Positions 46,642 through 60,725 are shown, counted from the first letter of the stretch. The stretch: DNA of 64,000 bases from Anthopleura xanthogrammica (GCA_964019055.1 OZ025214.1:3710858-3774857); one strand, 5' to 3'. Notes: generated from the letters alone by a model not told the origin. Numbers and translations: made by a program.

Positions 46642-47082
46642 ATATGTTCAACTCGTAGAATTTGGAAGCATACAGTGAGTTTCTTATCGTAATAATGCCA
46701 CGGTGAAATAAATTCCATGATTCCGCTCTCAAAGCTTTAGAGTTTAGGCTTTTTCAGCGACAACGTTAATTGAATTAGCTATATGTAGCATTGTTCTTAT
46801 CAATAATAACGCACCTTGCTCGTAATACTTTTATTATTTGACTTGTGAATTATGCTTGAATTACTCATGTATCGCATTCTAATGTATGTTCTTTTAAAAG
46901 CACTATTGAGCAAAAAGAAATCATTTTTAGAGGTGTGGGGATACGGGCAACAAAATAACACAGAATTGTTACGTTATAAGCTGCAGGGCGAATGTTTCTT
47001 GTGTTATACCGCTCCGCGCGCAGCCATTTTTTTTTTCTTTTTAAAGAGTATTTTAAGAGACTCAGAGCGAACAGACAGACAG

Positions 47083-47194
<112 letters not shown>

Positions 47195-47660
47195 TCAGAA
47201 AAAGAATTAGCTACATGCATGGTAATACAAATATAAAATTGAAAGACAAACACTTAAAATGCTTTTTTCATGATTTTTTACCACTTCGAAAAGTCGCGAA
47301 TAGGATTGAATGAGTGTGAACCACGTGAGGATATCTTCTTTAATACTGATATAATTGTTAATAAACATCACATAAATGGAGTTCAACTTTAATAAACGTG
47401 CTGTGTCTATTGAAGTTTTACTGTGGTGAATATATAAACGGGGCTATTCATCATTCTATTGTCCTCTATTAACTTAGGAGAGAAGATGTTCATGAACTGT
47501 TATGCGGTTAGAACTGTCTAGATGCAATCTAACAACATATGTCTTGTTCATTTTTAATTTCCTATGCTACTAAAGAAATTGTTGGGTGAATTTTTTTCCT
47601 GTTGATTTCAATGATGTATGTTTTCCTTTGACTTCTTATTCTTAGCGCGACGTAATGCTG

Positions 47661-47725
47661 TGACGTCAGACGCGTTGCTAAGCAACCGACGCCTCACACA
47701 CCTTATCAAGTGAATATATAATAAA
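47661..47725 (+). promoter_or_regulatory. C3 promoter: CRE, X-box, AT-rich core
   Basis: TGACGTCA at 47661-47668 and GTTGCTAAGCAAC at 47674-47686, then CCTTATCAAGTGAATATATA. Same spacing as C1. The start codon at 47841 is farther away because about 60 bp (AAAGTAGGCAGAAAACCTAT and on) is present here and absent from C1. Confidence 0.65.
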
Positions 47726-47840
47726 AGTAGGCAGAAAACCTATGGATCATTAAAAAGGTAAAATAGATAGGAGGAAGATGGCAACAAGAGATTAGACATT
47801 CAGTAAATCCGTCGCGATTACTGGTGTTGAAGGTTCCAGA

Positions 47841-50800
47841 ATGCTTCCCATATTCTTTTGGCTACTCATTCCTGTGTTTTCCTTCTCAGAAGGTAAGACA
47901 ACTAAACTTTCATTTTGTTCAGTGAATTTTAAAAAGAGCTAAAAAAGAGACTTTACTGTCTCGTAACGAAAATGATCCTTAAACAATATTATTTTATTAA
48001 TAATACTGAAACATAAGAAGACTTCGAGCTTAATAACACAAAAGGCCACACTAAACTAAAGACCAGAGCAACATAATTACCAGAACTCAGCCGGTTTGCA
48101 AGCCATAACAGGCGGGAAGAGATAGCATGCATTAGAAAGTGTTGAATAACCCGCATACATGCACCTGTCGTTAGGCCATACGAAGGGTTTCACGGTGAAG
48201 GTGTTAGACCGACAACTATGTGGCGATTTGAGCAGTGATCATTCATGATTCTGTTGTTCACGTCATGCGATTCATAGTGTAGTTGAAGCAGAAACACTCG
48301 CTCAATTTACGACGAAGCTTCATTAAAAGTCGTCTATGGAAGGATGGGCGTCGAAGGCAGCTCACACAAAAATTACCCAAAATGGATCAATTCGATCGAG
48401 AAAGCAACTTAAAAAACTTTAATTGCATTATATGGTAAAAATTTTTGCCACTTCGAGCTTCGTCAGTACTACATTATTTACAATACTATGAGAGTGCTAA
48501 AAAAAGGCTAAAGTAATAGCACTAGAAAAAGACAAAAGTCAAAAAACAATGTTTCACAAAATGATCAGATCATTTGACAATGTGCTTGCAATTCGATCAG
48601 GAAACTGAATCTCGTTCGAAGTTCCTGTTCGAAACAACATATTCAGATTAATATTTCTCCGATTAAATGAGTCATACAAGAGAGGTCTTGTATAATTATT
48701 AAGTAATTAGTGTAGGTATCTATATACTGCCGGCTCAAATCTAAAAAAACTTTGACAGTTTGAGATATATTTTTATATTTATTACAATTGTTTTCTTCTT
48801 CGCTTTTTGCTAACTCATTGAAATACTCCGTCTGTCATAGTCAATAGTCATAGTCATAGAATATAGTCAAATAAGTCGTGGGGGAACGAGGAACGAAAGG
48901 ACGTCTGTTTTTTCAGGCTAAAAATACAGTAAAAACCCGCAATTAAAAACCTAGTGATTAAGAACCTGTTAGGCTAAGAATTCCCATCATAACTTTATGC
49001 ATATTTTATACAAACAATAGACTGCACCAATATTCTACCAGCAATAAGCACCTTTTCTTCCTAATGAAGATTAGAATCCTTTTTATGATCCAACATATCC
49101 TGATTTCCTAGTAAACACCAATTATATAAGAACCTGTCTAGGCTAACTTGGAAAAATGCATGTTCTTAAATGCGGGTTTGTACTGTATATTTAATATACA
49201 TTTTCTCTTATCTTTTTTAACGATTTGTTTAAAGCCAGCTGCTAATCAGTCAATATTTGCCCAAACATGGAACGGCTGATAAAGCTGTCGAAAAAAAGCC
49301 ATTTTTTACTGAACACGAAAAATAAGTTGATCGACTTATTTTTTTTGACAGAACATGAAAATTACCTAATAAATGACCAAGTAAAATCCGCCAGACGGAT
49401 CTTTGCTGACGTCATTGTTTACATTTTGCTTCGTTAGCATTTATACCAAATCCGTTCTGAATATCGAAAAAACATAATACAATTAGCTTACTTTTAAAAG
49501 CTTGACACATAAAATAGATTTTGCGTGAAGCGGTTTTAAAACTTCTAAATTTTACAGAGAATGTATGGGCTCATTAGTTTTTTTTCCACCAAGTAATTTG
49601 AATGCTGATATCTCGGAAACTATTGCATGCAAAGAGCTAAAAATTTCGTACATTACTCATATCAATAAGATCTTTTAAGTTTTGGGTTCGGTTTGTAATT
49701 TTCTTGACTTAAAACCGTATGCTAATGAGCAAAATAATGTAAACAAAGATTCGCCTATATTTTATTGAATCTTAAATGAAATATTCCTAAAAAATAAAAT
49801 CATGAAACCTTTATATTTTTACACGTTCTTGAATTTTCATTTTGTTCATACCATGATAGGTAATTGTCGCAACTTAAGATTCAAAACGAAAAGAGAGAAC
49901 CAACGGCTTTTAGCCAATCACACGATTGAAACCATTCAACCAATCAAAGACTTCGAGCAATGTGTGTCAATATGTTACTTAGAATCGCTGTGTTTTGGGG
50001 TGAACTTTTGTGTTGATGAAGACAGCACACCTACATGTGAGCTGACCAACTCAGACCATATTCGAAGTAAAAGAGACTTGGTGGACGAACCGGGATGTAC
50101 TTTCTACGGATCAGAGGTAAGACAAAGGTTTAATTCCGCTGTTATACGGTCGTCTAGGCTGATCTAAGTCAGGGCACGGCTAACTCACAAATCGAACCCT
50201 GAAACGACCTTTTGGCTGATCTAAGTCAGAGCATGGGTAACTCACAAATCGAACCCTGAAAGGACCTCTTGGCTGATCTAAGTCAGGGCATGGCTAACTC
50301 ACAAATCGAATCCTGAAACGACCTCTTGGCTGATCTAAGTCAGAGCATGGCTAACTCACAAATCGAATCCTAAAACGACCTCTTGGCTGATCTAAGTCAG
50401 TGCATGGCTAACTCACAAATCGAATCCTGAAACGACCTCTTGGCTGATCTAAGTCAGGGCATGGCTTACTCACAAATCGAATCCTGAAACGACCTCTTGG
50501 CTGATCTAAGTCAGGGCATGGCTAACTCACAAATCGAATCCTGAAACGACCTCTTGGCTGATCTAAGTCAGGGCATGGCTAACTCACAGATGGAACCCTA
50601 AAACAACCTATTGGCTTATAAAAGTCAGGGTATCATGATATTTCTTGAATATGGGATTCCTGTGTTGAAACCGCTGGTGAGAGGCGAGTGTACACTTGAT
50701 TCTCTACTCGTACACAGTATAGATGTAGATTGAGTTTTTTGTGTCGTTTAGACTGCATGTTCCAGTGAACCCTGCCAAAATAACGCCACATGTGAAGGAG

Positions 50801-51924
50801 ACTTCGACTATGCTCCCGTCCCGTACAAATGTATCTGTCCCGCGGGATACTCGGGACAAGACTGCGAGAATGACGTCGATGAATGCACTGCCGCTGGCAT
50901 GAACGACTGTCACGAGAACGCAACATGCACTAACTATCATGGAGGGTACGAATGCCAGTGTAAAGCTGGATTCCATGGCAACGGGAAAGATTGCAATGGT
51001 GAGTCACTTGAGACGTTAATAATTACAGGCCCGTCATAGGCTTTGGGTGTGATGGGGGTGTAGGTGCGTGGGGATGCACCCCTCCAAATTTATCTACTAA
51101 AACGCTTTAAAAAGTAACGAAAGACTTCATGGTTAAATGAAAATTTTCTTGTCTAAAAGACTGAAAGTTAAAGAAGCTCAATCACCAAATTACAAACAAA
51201 TTATAAATAATGTGAAACCTTTACCGATGTTTTGCCAAGATATAGTTAGAAACATTTTGAAATTAAAACTAAACCGTTGTTTAAATTAGACTAATTGCCA
51301 ACCATCCAAAGTCCACGCGCTACGGGCGTCAGATTATTATGGTGGTATCCAGGGGTGGTATTTATAGATCAGCCAAAAGGTTGTTACAGAGAATAGCAGA
51401 TTTCATAGTTACACTCCATTGCTTTGAAACAATTGTTTCAAGGTTTTTCTTTTTCTTTTCCTTCAGTGTGCAATGGCAGTGCTCCCCTGGGAATGGAAGA
51501 TGGCAATATCCCTGACGATAGCATCACTGCTTCGTCCATGTGGAATCAAAATCACTCACCACCACGTGCCAGACTCAATATTCCAGCGGGTGGCAGGTTT
51601 AAGGGAGCGTGGTCAGCTAAGCACAACAACGCATCACAGTGGTTACAGGTTGACTTAAGCTCGATCACAGTTGTTAAAGGAATTGCCACACAAGGTCGCA
51701 GTGACAACAGTCAGTTGGTTAAAAGTTATAGCTTGCAGTACAGCTCAGCCGGTTCGCACTTTGATGACTATGAAGGAGGCAAGGTCTTCAGCGGAAACAA
51801 TGATCGTAATACTATTGTCAAGCATGATCTCCTACCTTATATCATTGCGAGGTACATCAGAGTACGACCAAAGACCTGGTATGGACATGTCTCGATGAGA
51901 ATGGAACTGTATGGATGTAAATAA
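47841..51924 (+). CDS. C3: secreted PAN-EGF-EGF-F5/8C (discoidin) protein
   Basis: Exons 47841-47892, 49860-50116, 50752-50998, 51467-51924; phases 1, 0, 1; about 337 residues. Signal peptide MLPIFFWLLIPVFSFSEG, PAN with IETIQPIKDFEQC as in C1, EGF pair with DVDEC, and F5/8C from CNGSAPLGMEDG to RMELYGCK. Loop residues differ sharply from C1 (PAGGRFKGAWSAKHNNAS, SDNSQLVKS) although surrounding sequence is nearly identical. Intron 1 carries a recent MITE (48927-49185) and intron 2 an expanded minisatellite. Confidence 0.9.
48927..49185. mobile_element. MITE with TA duplication in C3 intron 1
   Basis: Ends CAGTAAAAACCCGCA and TGCGGGTTTGTACTG, flanked by TA at 48925-48926 and 49186-49187. C1 at the equivalent point (about 31250) has a single TA and no insert, giving a natural empty site. 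Inner AAGAACCTG motifs occur near both ends. Confidence 0.85.
50155..50640 (+). repeat. 57-bp minisatellite, C3 intron 2 (8 units)
   Basis: GATCTA marks units at 50161, 50218, 50275, 50332, 50389, 50446, 50503 and 50560, an exact 57-bp period, with a partial ninth. Units contain GGGCATGGCTAACTCACAAA. Expanded relative to C1 and C4. Confidence 0.92.
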
Positions 51925-52254
51925 GGTACGAAGTTTAGTTTTTGTACGACCCAGACAACCAAGCTGATTATATGCGTCTGCAATCAAGCAACACAGCGGA
52001 TTTTTTCAAGCAATTATTAAGTAGGATGCTATTGGTGTTCGAGGGCCGTTTTGATCTAACATGCATTCTGTAAATATTTTGCCGTTAATGAAATTTAATG
52101 AATCAGTAGAAACCTGGATCTCTCCCTGGATACGAGGGATTTTCTCCGGGATCTCCGGTTTTCCTTCCTCAAAACCTAACACGCTAAATTCCAATTCGAT
52201 CTGTGAGTTAGCCGTGCCCTGACTTTGATAAAACCAGAGGTTGTTTCAGGGTTC

Positions 52255-52551
52255 TGAATAAAAAAGAATAAATAAATAAATCTTTAAGCGTCTCAGTAGC
52301 TGCGTTCTAGCGCCTTCGTTCTAATTGGGGACACCTTTCACTCACACCCACTACCACTACATTCAGTATTCTATGCACACAACACTCACTCGTATGTTGA
52401 TTTTTACGGAGGGAGTAAACCAGAGAACCGGAGAAACCCTCGTAGCATATGGTGTCCGCAGTGCTCGAACCAGTGACCCAAACATTTGGAACCACAGTGG
52501 TGAAAGACGACGCGTTAGCAGCGTACGTCACCCATACCGCTACCCATAAAA
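52255..52551 (-). mobile_element. tRNA-derived SINE downstream of C3
   Basis: A duplicate of the SINE at 45370-45675. The B box is changed to GGTTCGAGCAC, consistent with a dead copy carried along by segmental duplication rather than a new insertion. Confidence 0.6.
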
Positions 52552-53126
52552 GCCATATATAACTTTGGTCTTGTAAAAGCCATCATATAGCAAATTCTTT
52601 TGACGTCGGTGAAAAATCCTCAAGCTTAAAGCCTAAAGCCTATCATTTATCTTTAGTTTACCAACAAACTTCACTGTAGACAATCTAAGAATTAACGAAT
52701 ATATGTGTTCAACTCGTAGAATTTGCAAGCATACAGTGAGTTTCTTATCGTAATAATGCCACGGTGAAATAAATTCCATGATTCCGCTCTCAAAGCTTTA
52801 GAGTTTAGGCTTTTTCAGCGACAACGTTAATTGAATTAGCTATATGTAGCATTGTTCTTATCAATAATAACGCACCTTGCACGTAATACTTTTATTATTT
52901 GACTTGTGAATTATGCTTGAATTACTCATGTATCGCATTCTAATGTATCTTCTTAAGCACTATTGAGCAAAAAGAAATCATTTTTAGAGGTGTGGGGATA
53001 CGGGCAACAAAATAACACAGAATTGTTACGTTATAAGCTGCAGGGCGAATGTTTCTTGTGTTATACCGCTCCGCGCGCAGCCATTTTTTTTTTCTTTTTA
53101 AAGAGTATTTTAAGAGACTCAGAGCG

Positions 53127-53127
53127 A

Positions 53128-53162
<35 letters not shown>

Positions 53163-53163
53163 G
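53127..53163 (+). repeat. Short CAGA microsatellite upstream of C4
   Basis: About nine CAGA units followed by GGCAGAGAGGGGGGAGGGGT, at the same point as the larger microsatellites upstream of C1, C3 and C5. Confidence 0.85.
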
Positions 53164-53334
53164 GCAGAGAGGGGGGAGGGGTCAGAAAAAGAATTAGCTA
53201 CTTGCATGATAATACAAATATAAAATTGAAAGACGAACACTTCAAATGCTTTTTTCATGCCTTTTTTACCACTTCGAAAAGTCGCGAATAGGATTGAATG
53301 TGTGTAAACCACATGAGGCTATCCTCTTTAATAC

Positions 53335-54357
53335 TGACTAGGTGATACAAGAAAATGTAACTAGCCAATCAGCGCGAAGCTAACAAGCTCAAGTTGTTAG
53401 TATAACCCATGATGGGAAAAAATTGCGCACCAATGACTGCCTTAGTAAGGTAGGACACGGCAAATGTTTTTCGGTATAAACAAAATTGGAACTAGAATTC
53501 AAATTTCTCTCATTACAAACGCAGGATCCAGTGTTTCTAAAATAATGAAAAGTTATTATCAATAAAATTATTTTTTCTTTCAAATTCGAGAGCTAGAACG
53601 AGCTTCGAGAAAATGTTCAGGCTCCCCTCCCTTGATTTGATAATTGGATGCGGGTTTTACTTTGTCAAAGAAGCTCGTGAACACGAAGTTTATAGGAAAA
53701 CTAAAACGAAGTTTTAGCCGTAGCATCTCAATATTAGCCATGTTAAATCATTTTGACAGGCTTTGGATTCCTCTAAGACATCTAGCGACGCGAGTTGTGC
53801 TGCTCTAATCGAGTAAGTTTGAGTTGCTGACGAATAATTCAGCTGATATGAATTCTCATAATACTCAATAATAAAACTGAAATGTGGAGAGTCCTATTCG
53901 ACGCAGCGAGCTCCCTTTGCATTTGAAGGGAACTTAACTAAATTCTAATACTAGTTACATGTTCGTATAGATGCTAAGCTTCTGTGAATATTATACGGTA
54001 TGCCTTATTTTGACTGGCCGCTTTATAACATGTTCCATGAATTAACATATTCAAACAGTATTTTTTAACAGTTATCACTTTAATTCTAGAAATAGTAAGC
54101 TTGCGAATATCTTGATACGTGTAGAAATACATAATGCGAATGTTTCAGTAGCTGCAAGCTTTTCAACACTTGTCTTCTTTTGAATTCTTTTAAATTTACT
54201 GAAGAAGCGAACGAGAGTTGTTGCATGGTTTCCCTTCGGTTTATTTATATTCTCGCACAATGACGCATTGTAAAAATGCACGGGCTAAAGGCTTACAAAA
54301 TGCTAACAACTTTGGAGGGATTGCATGCAGGCCTGGTCGCAAATACTTCACCTAGGA
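53335..54357. mobile_element. About 1-kb insertion with CTAGGTGA ends upstream of C4
   Basis: The family sequence AATACTGATATAAATG is split here by an insert beginning CTAGGTGATACAAG and ending ACTTCACCTAG. Short complementary ends suggest a DNA transposon. I see no convincing transposase frame. Host sequence resumes with TATAAATGTTAATAAACATC. Confidence 0.55.
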
Positions 54358-55290
54358 TATAAATGTTAATAAACATCACATAAATGGAGTTCAACTTTAA
54401 TCAACGTAACGTGCGGTGTCTATTGAAGTTTTGCTGTGGTGAATATATAAACGGGGCTATTCATCATTCTATTGTCCTCTATTACCTTAGGAGAGAAGAT
54501 GTTCATGAACAGTTTTGCGATATAAAATTGTCTAGATGCAATCTAACAACATATGCTTTGTTTCATATTTAATTTCCTATTTTGATTTTTATAAACATTT
54601 CTTCCATATTAGAGTTAAAACTTGAAGGAAAGTTTTTCGTTTCATATAAATTTTGATAAAATTTAACCATTTAATTGAGAGTGTGGCGTGCCTCCCCCCG
54701 ACTGCCATTTTTTGGCACCCACCCTTAAATCTGTTTAGTATACCCAAAGGAATATTTTTGCCAAGTTTGGTGCTTGTACTCAAAAGTGCACGATTTTTGC
54801 TATTTTCTGCGCTAACAGACCTGACTATAAAGAAATTATACGGTGAATTTTTTTTCGTAGATTTCATTGATGTATGTGTTTTCCTTTGACTTCTATCTCT
54901 TCGCGAGACGTAAAAAAAAAAAAAAAAATAGTTTCATCGCTTCATAAATATGATTGAATGTGTGTGAACAACATGAGGCTATCTTCTTTAATACTGATAT
55001 AAATGTTAATAAAAATCACATAAATGGAGTTCAACTTTAATCAACGTGCTGTGTCTATTGAAGTTTTGCTGTGGTGAATATAAAAACGGGGCTGTCCATC
55101 ATTCTATTGTCCTCTATTACCTTAGGAGAGAAGCTATTCATGAACTGTTATGCGGTTAGAACTCTCTAGATGCAATCTAACAACATATGCTTTGTTCATA
55201 TTTAATTTCCTATGCTACTAAAGAAATTGTTGGGTGAATTTTTTTTCGTAGATTTCAATGATGTATGTTTTTCTTTGACTTCTAACTCTT
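54358..55290 (+). repeat. Duplicated upstream segments before C4
   Basis: The upstream block (AATAAACATCACATAAATGG, ACGGGGCTATTCATCATTCT, ATGCAATCTAACAACATATG) occurs twice, at about 54365-54560 and 55010-55210. The first copy is interrupted at about 54580-54825 and ends in an A run at 54914 just before the CRE/X-box would begin, so only the second copy leads into the C4 promoter. Confidence 0.7.
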
Positions 55291-55307
55291 TGCGCGACGT
55301 AATGCTG

Positions 55308-55370
55308 TGACATCAGACGCGTTGCCAAGCAACCGACGCCTCACACACCTTATCAAGTGAATATATAATA
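55308..55370 (+). promoter_or_regulatory. C4 promoter: variant CRE and X-box
   Basis: The CRE is altered to TGACATCA (55308-55315) and the X-box to GTTGCCAAGCAAC (55321-55333), a base closer to the RFX half-site GTTGCC. The AT-rich core follows. This is the only copy with both boxes changed. Confidence 0.6.
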
Positions 55371-55487
55371 AAAGTAGGCAGAAAACCTATGGATCATTAA
55401 AAAGGTAAAATAGATAGGAGGAAGATCGCAACAAGAGATTAGACATTCAGTAAACCCGTCGCCATTACAGGTCCTGAAAGCTCCAGA

Positions 55488-58009
55488 ATGCTTCCCATAT
55501 TCTTGTGGCTACTCATTCCTGTGTTTTCCTTCTCAGAAGGTAAGACAACTAAACTTTCATTTTGATCAGTGAATTTTAAAAAGCGCTAAAAAGGAAACTT
55601 TGCTGTCTCGTCACGAAAATGATACTTTCGAACATAAGAAGACTTCGAGCTTAATAACACAAAAGGCCACACTAAAATAAAGACCAGAGCAACATATTTA
55701 CCAGAACTCAGCCGGTTTGCAAGCCATAACCGGCGGGAAGAGATAGCATGCATTAGAAAGTGTTGAATAGCCCGCATACATGCACCTGTCGTTAGGCCAT
55801 ACGAAGGGTTTCACTTTAAGGAAAAAAACTTTAATTGCAATATATGGTAAACATTTTTGCCACTTCGGCCTTCGTCAGTACTAACTTATTTACAATACTA
55901 TGAGAGTGCTAAAAAGACTAAAGACTGAAATAGGACTAGAAAAAGACAAAAGTTAAAAAACAATGTTTCACAAAAGGATCAGAATATTTGAGAATGCGCT
56001 TGCAATTTGATCGGGAAACTGAATCTCGTTCGAAGTTCCTGTTCCAAAAAACATATTCAGATTAAGATTTCTCCGATTAACAGAGTCATACAAGAGAGGT
56101 CTTGTATAATAGTTAATCAGTACAGTGGAACCCCGCTCACCCGCTTTATACGGCCATCCGGTTATTACGGACAGTTTTGTAGGTCCCGACGAATAGCTGG
56201 ATTACTTATATCAATAAGAATGTTTAAGTTTTGGGTTCGGTTTGTAATTTTCTTGACTTAAAACCGTATGTTAATAAGCAAAATATTGTAAACAAAGATT
56301 CGCCTATATTTTATTGAATCTTAAATAAAATATTCCTAGAAAATGAAATCATGAAACCCTTGCATTTTTCCACGTTCTTGAATTTTCATTTTGCTCATAC
56401 TATGATAGGTAATTGTCGCAACTTAAGATTCAAAACGAAAAGAGAGAACCAACGGCTTTTAGCCAATCACACGATTCGTACCATTCAGCCAATCACCGAC
56501 GCTAGAACATGTCGTATCCAATGCTTCCTAGAATCGCTGTGTTTTGGGGTGAACTTTTGTGTTGATGAAGACAGCACACCTACATGTGAGCTGACCAACT
56601 CAGACCACATTCGAAGTAAAAGAGACTTGGTGGACGAACTGGGATGTACTTTCTACGGATCAGAGGTAAGACAAAGGTTCAGTTCCGCTGTTCGTCGTCT
56701 TCAAATTTCCAAATTGTATCGATACCCTAAAACAACGTCTAGGCTGATCTAAATCAGGTAACGGCTAACTCACAAATCGAATCCTGAAACAAACTCTGGG
56801 GTGATCTAAGTCAGGGCATGGCTAACTCACAGATCAAACCGTGAAACAACCTCTGGGCTGATCTATAAGTCAGGGTTTGATATTTCTTGAATATGGGATT
56901 CCTGTGTTGAAACCGCTGGTGAGAGGCGAGTGTACTTCGCTACGCCACACTTGATTCCCAACTCGTACACAGTATAGATGTAGATTGAGTTTTTTGTGCC
57001 GTTTAGACTGCATGTTCCAGTGAACCCTGCCAAAATAACGCCACATGTGAAGGAGACTTCGACTATGCTCCCGTCCCGTACAAATGTATCTGTCCCGCGG
57101 GATACTCGGGACAAGACTGCGAGAATGACGTCGATGAATGCAGTGCCGCTGGCATGAACGACTGTCACGAGAACGCAACATGCACTAACTATCATGGAGG
57201 GTACGAATGCCAGTGTAAAGCTGGATTCCATGGCAACGGGAAAGATTGCAATAGTGAGTCACTTGAGACGTTTAAAAAATTCAATTTTTTTTTAAATACA
57301 GAGAATATGCATGTGTGGCTGAACGTGGCACCATACATTTCTCAGTCTCAGTCTGTAATTTTGGCGGTGTTTGAATTTTCATAACATTGCTTCCATAAGG
57401 TCAAATATCCCGAATCTTGATCAGTAAGCTTGTTGTATGTTGCTCTTTCATAAGAAGGGGTAACGTTTTATGGAAACTTAATTAAATTAGTTTTTTAGTT
57501 GTTTCAGAGTTCGATAAAATGTTGAAGTTTTCTTTTCTTTTTCCCCTTCAGTGTGCAATGGCAGTGCTCCCCTGGGTATGGAAGATGGCAATATCCCTGA
57601 CGATAGCATCACTGCTTCGTCCATGTGGAATCAAAATCACTCACCACCACGTGCCAGGCTCAATATTGCAGCGGGTAGCGGGTTTACGGGAGCGTGGTCC
57701 GCTAAGTACAACAACGCATCACAGTGGTTACAGGTTGACTTAAGCTCGATCACAGTTGTTAAAGGAATTGCCACACAAGGTCGCAGTGACAACAGTCAGT
57801 TGGTTAAAAGTTATAGCTTGCAGTACAGCTCAGCCGGTTCGCACTTTGATGACTACGAAGGAGGCAAGATCTTCAGCGGAAACAATGATCGTAATACTAT
57901 TGTCAAGCATGATCTTCTACCTTATATCATTGCGAGGTACATCAGAGTACGACCAAAGACTTGGAATAGACATGTCTCGATGAGAATGGAACTGTATGGA
58001 TGTAAATAA
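55488..58009 (+). CDS. C4: secreted PAN-EGF-EGF-F5/8C (discoidin) protein
   Basis: Exons 55488-55539, 56409-56665, 57007-57253, 57552-58009; about 337 residues. Signal peptide MLPIFLWLLIPVFSFSEG. The PAN exon has the IRTIQPITDARTCRIQCF version rather than the one in C1 and C3. Exon 3 ends CAATA before GTGAGT where C1 and C3 have CAATG, which weakens the donor at -1 and turns the junction codon from Val to Met. F5/8C loops read AAGSGFTGAWSAKYNNAS. Intron 1 is shorter than in C1 and C3 and contains the left end of a CAGTGGAACCCC element at about 56124-56205. Confidence 0.88.
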
Positions 58010-58329
58010 GGTACGAAGTTTAGTTTTTGTACGACCCAGACAACCAAGCTGATTATATGCGTCTGCAATCAAGCAACACAGCGGATTTTTTCAAGCAATT
58101 ATTAAGTATGATGCTATTGGTGTCCAAGGGCCGTTTTGATCTAACATGCATTCTGTAAATATTTTGCCGTTAATGAAATTTAATGAATCAGTAGAAACCT
58201 GGATCTCTCCCTGGATACGAGGGATTTTCTCCGGGATCTCCGGTTTTCCTTCCTCAAAACCTAACACGCTAAATTCCAATTCGATCTGTGAGTTAGCCGT
58301 GCCCTGACTTTGATCAGTCCAGAGGTTGT

Positions 58330-58580
58330 TTCAGAGTTTTGAATAAAAAAGAATAAAAAAATAAATCTTTAAGCGTCTCAGTAGCTGCGTTCTAGCGCCT
58401 TCGTTCTAATTGGGGACACCTTTCACTCACACACACACTACCACTACATTCAGTATTCTATGCACACAACACTCACTCACATGTTGATTTTTACGGAGGG
58501 TGGAAACCAGAGAACCGGAGAAACTCTCGTAGCATATGGTGTCCGCAGGGCTCGAACCAGTGACCCAAACATTTGGAACC
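58330..58580 (-). mobile_element. Truncated SINE downstream of C4
   Basis: The B box (GGTTCGAGCCC on the minus strand, about 58551-58561) is kept, but the region with the A box is deleted: after ATTTGGAACC the sequence jumps to AAACTTCACTGTAGAC, which in the C2 and C3 spacers lies over 100 bp further on. Confidence 0.6.
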
Positions 58581-59040
58581 AAACTTCACTGTAGACAATC
58601 TAAGAATTAACGAATATATATGTTCAACTCGTAGAATTTGCAAGCATACATTGAGTTTCTTATCGTAATAATGCCACGGTGAAATAAATTCCATGATTTC
58701 GCTCTCAAAGCTTTAGAGTTTAGGCTTTTTCAGCGACAACGTTAATTGAATTAGCTATATGTAGCATTGTTCTTATCAATAATAACGCACCTTGCACGTA
58801 ATACTTTTATTATTTGACTTGTGAATTATGCTTGAATTACTCATGTATCGCATTCTAATGTATCTTCTTAAGCACTATTGAGCAAAAAGAAATCATTTTT
58901 AGAGGTGTGGTGATACGGGCAACAAAATAACACAGAATTGTTACGTTATAAGCTGCAGGGCGAATGTTTCTCGTGTTATACCGCTCCGCGCGCAGCCATT
59001 TTTTTTTTCTTTTTAAAGAGTATTTTAAGAGACTCAGAGC

Positions 59041-60066
<1,026 letters not shown>

Positions 60067-60067
60067 C

Positions 60068-60098
<31 letters not shown>

Positions 60099-60660
60099 GC
60101 AGAGAGAGAGGGATCAGAAAAAGAATTAGCTACTTGCATGATAATACAAATATAAAATTGAAAGACGAACACTTGAACTACTTTTTCATGACTTTTTAAC
60201 CACTTAGAAAAGTCGCGAATAGGATTGAATGTGTGTGAACCACATGAGGCTATCTTCTTTAATACTGATATAAATGCTAATATGGAGTTCAACTTTCATC
60301 AACGTAACGTGCTGTGTCTATTGAAGTTTTGCTGTGGTGAATAAATAAACGGGCTATTCATCATTCTATTGTCCTCTATTACCTTAGGAGAAGCTATTCA
60401 TGAACGGTTATGCGGTTAGAACTGTCTAGATGCAATCTAACAACATATGCTGTTTCATATTTGAATTCCTACGCTACAAAGAAAACAAAAAAAAATTTCG
60501 TAAATTTTCATTTACCATTTACTTATCGTAACCTGCTGTATGTCTCCTTCTTTTGTTAAAAGCATCGAGACTTTAGTTATATGCGTTTCAAGAACTACAT
60601 TATCATTATTATTATGTATGTGTTTTCCTTTTTCCTTTCTCTTTGCGCAACGTAATGCTG

Positions 60661-60725
60661 TGACGTCAGACGCGTTGCTAAGCAACCGACGCCTCACACA
60701 CCTTATCAAGTGAATACATAATAAA
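60661..60725 (+). promoter_or_regulatory. C5 promoter: CRE, X-box, AT-rich core
   Basis: TGACGTCA at 60661-60668 and GTTGCTAAGCAAC at 60674-60686, then CCTTATCAAGTGAATACATA. Spacing is identical to C1 and C3. Confidence 0.65.

Noticed and set aside
60067..60292. N-terminal 75 codons of the 265-codon minus-strand frame that contains the LINE
   Set aside because: This part is the antisense of the family upstream sequence and microsatellite, not LINE; the element begins at about 60066.
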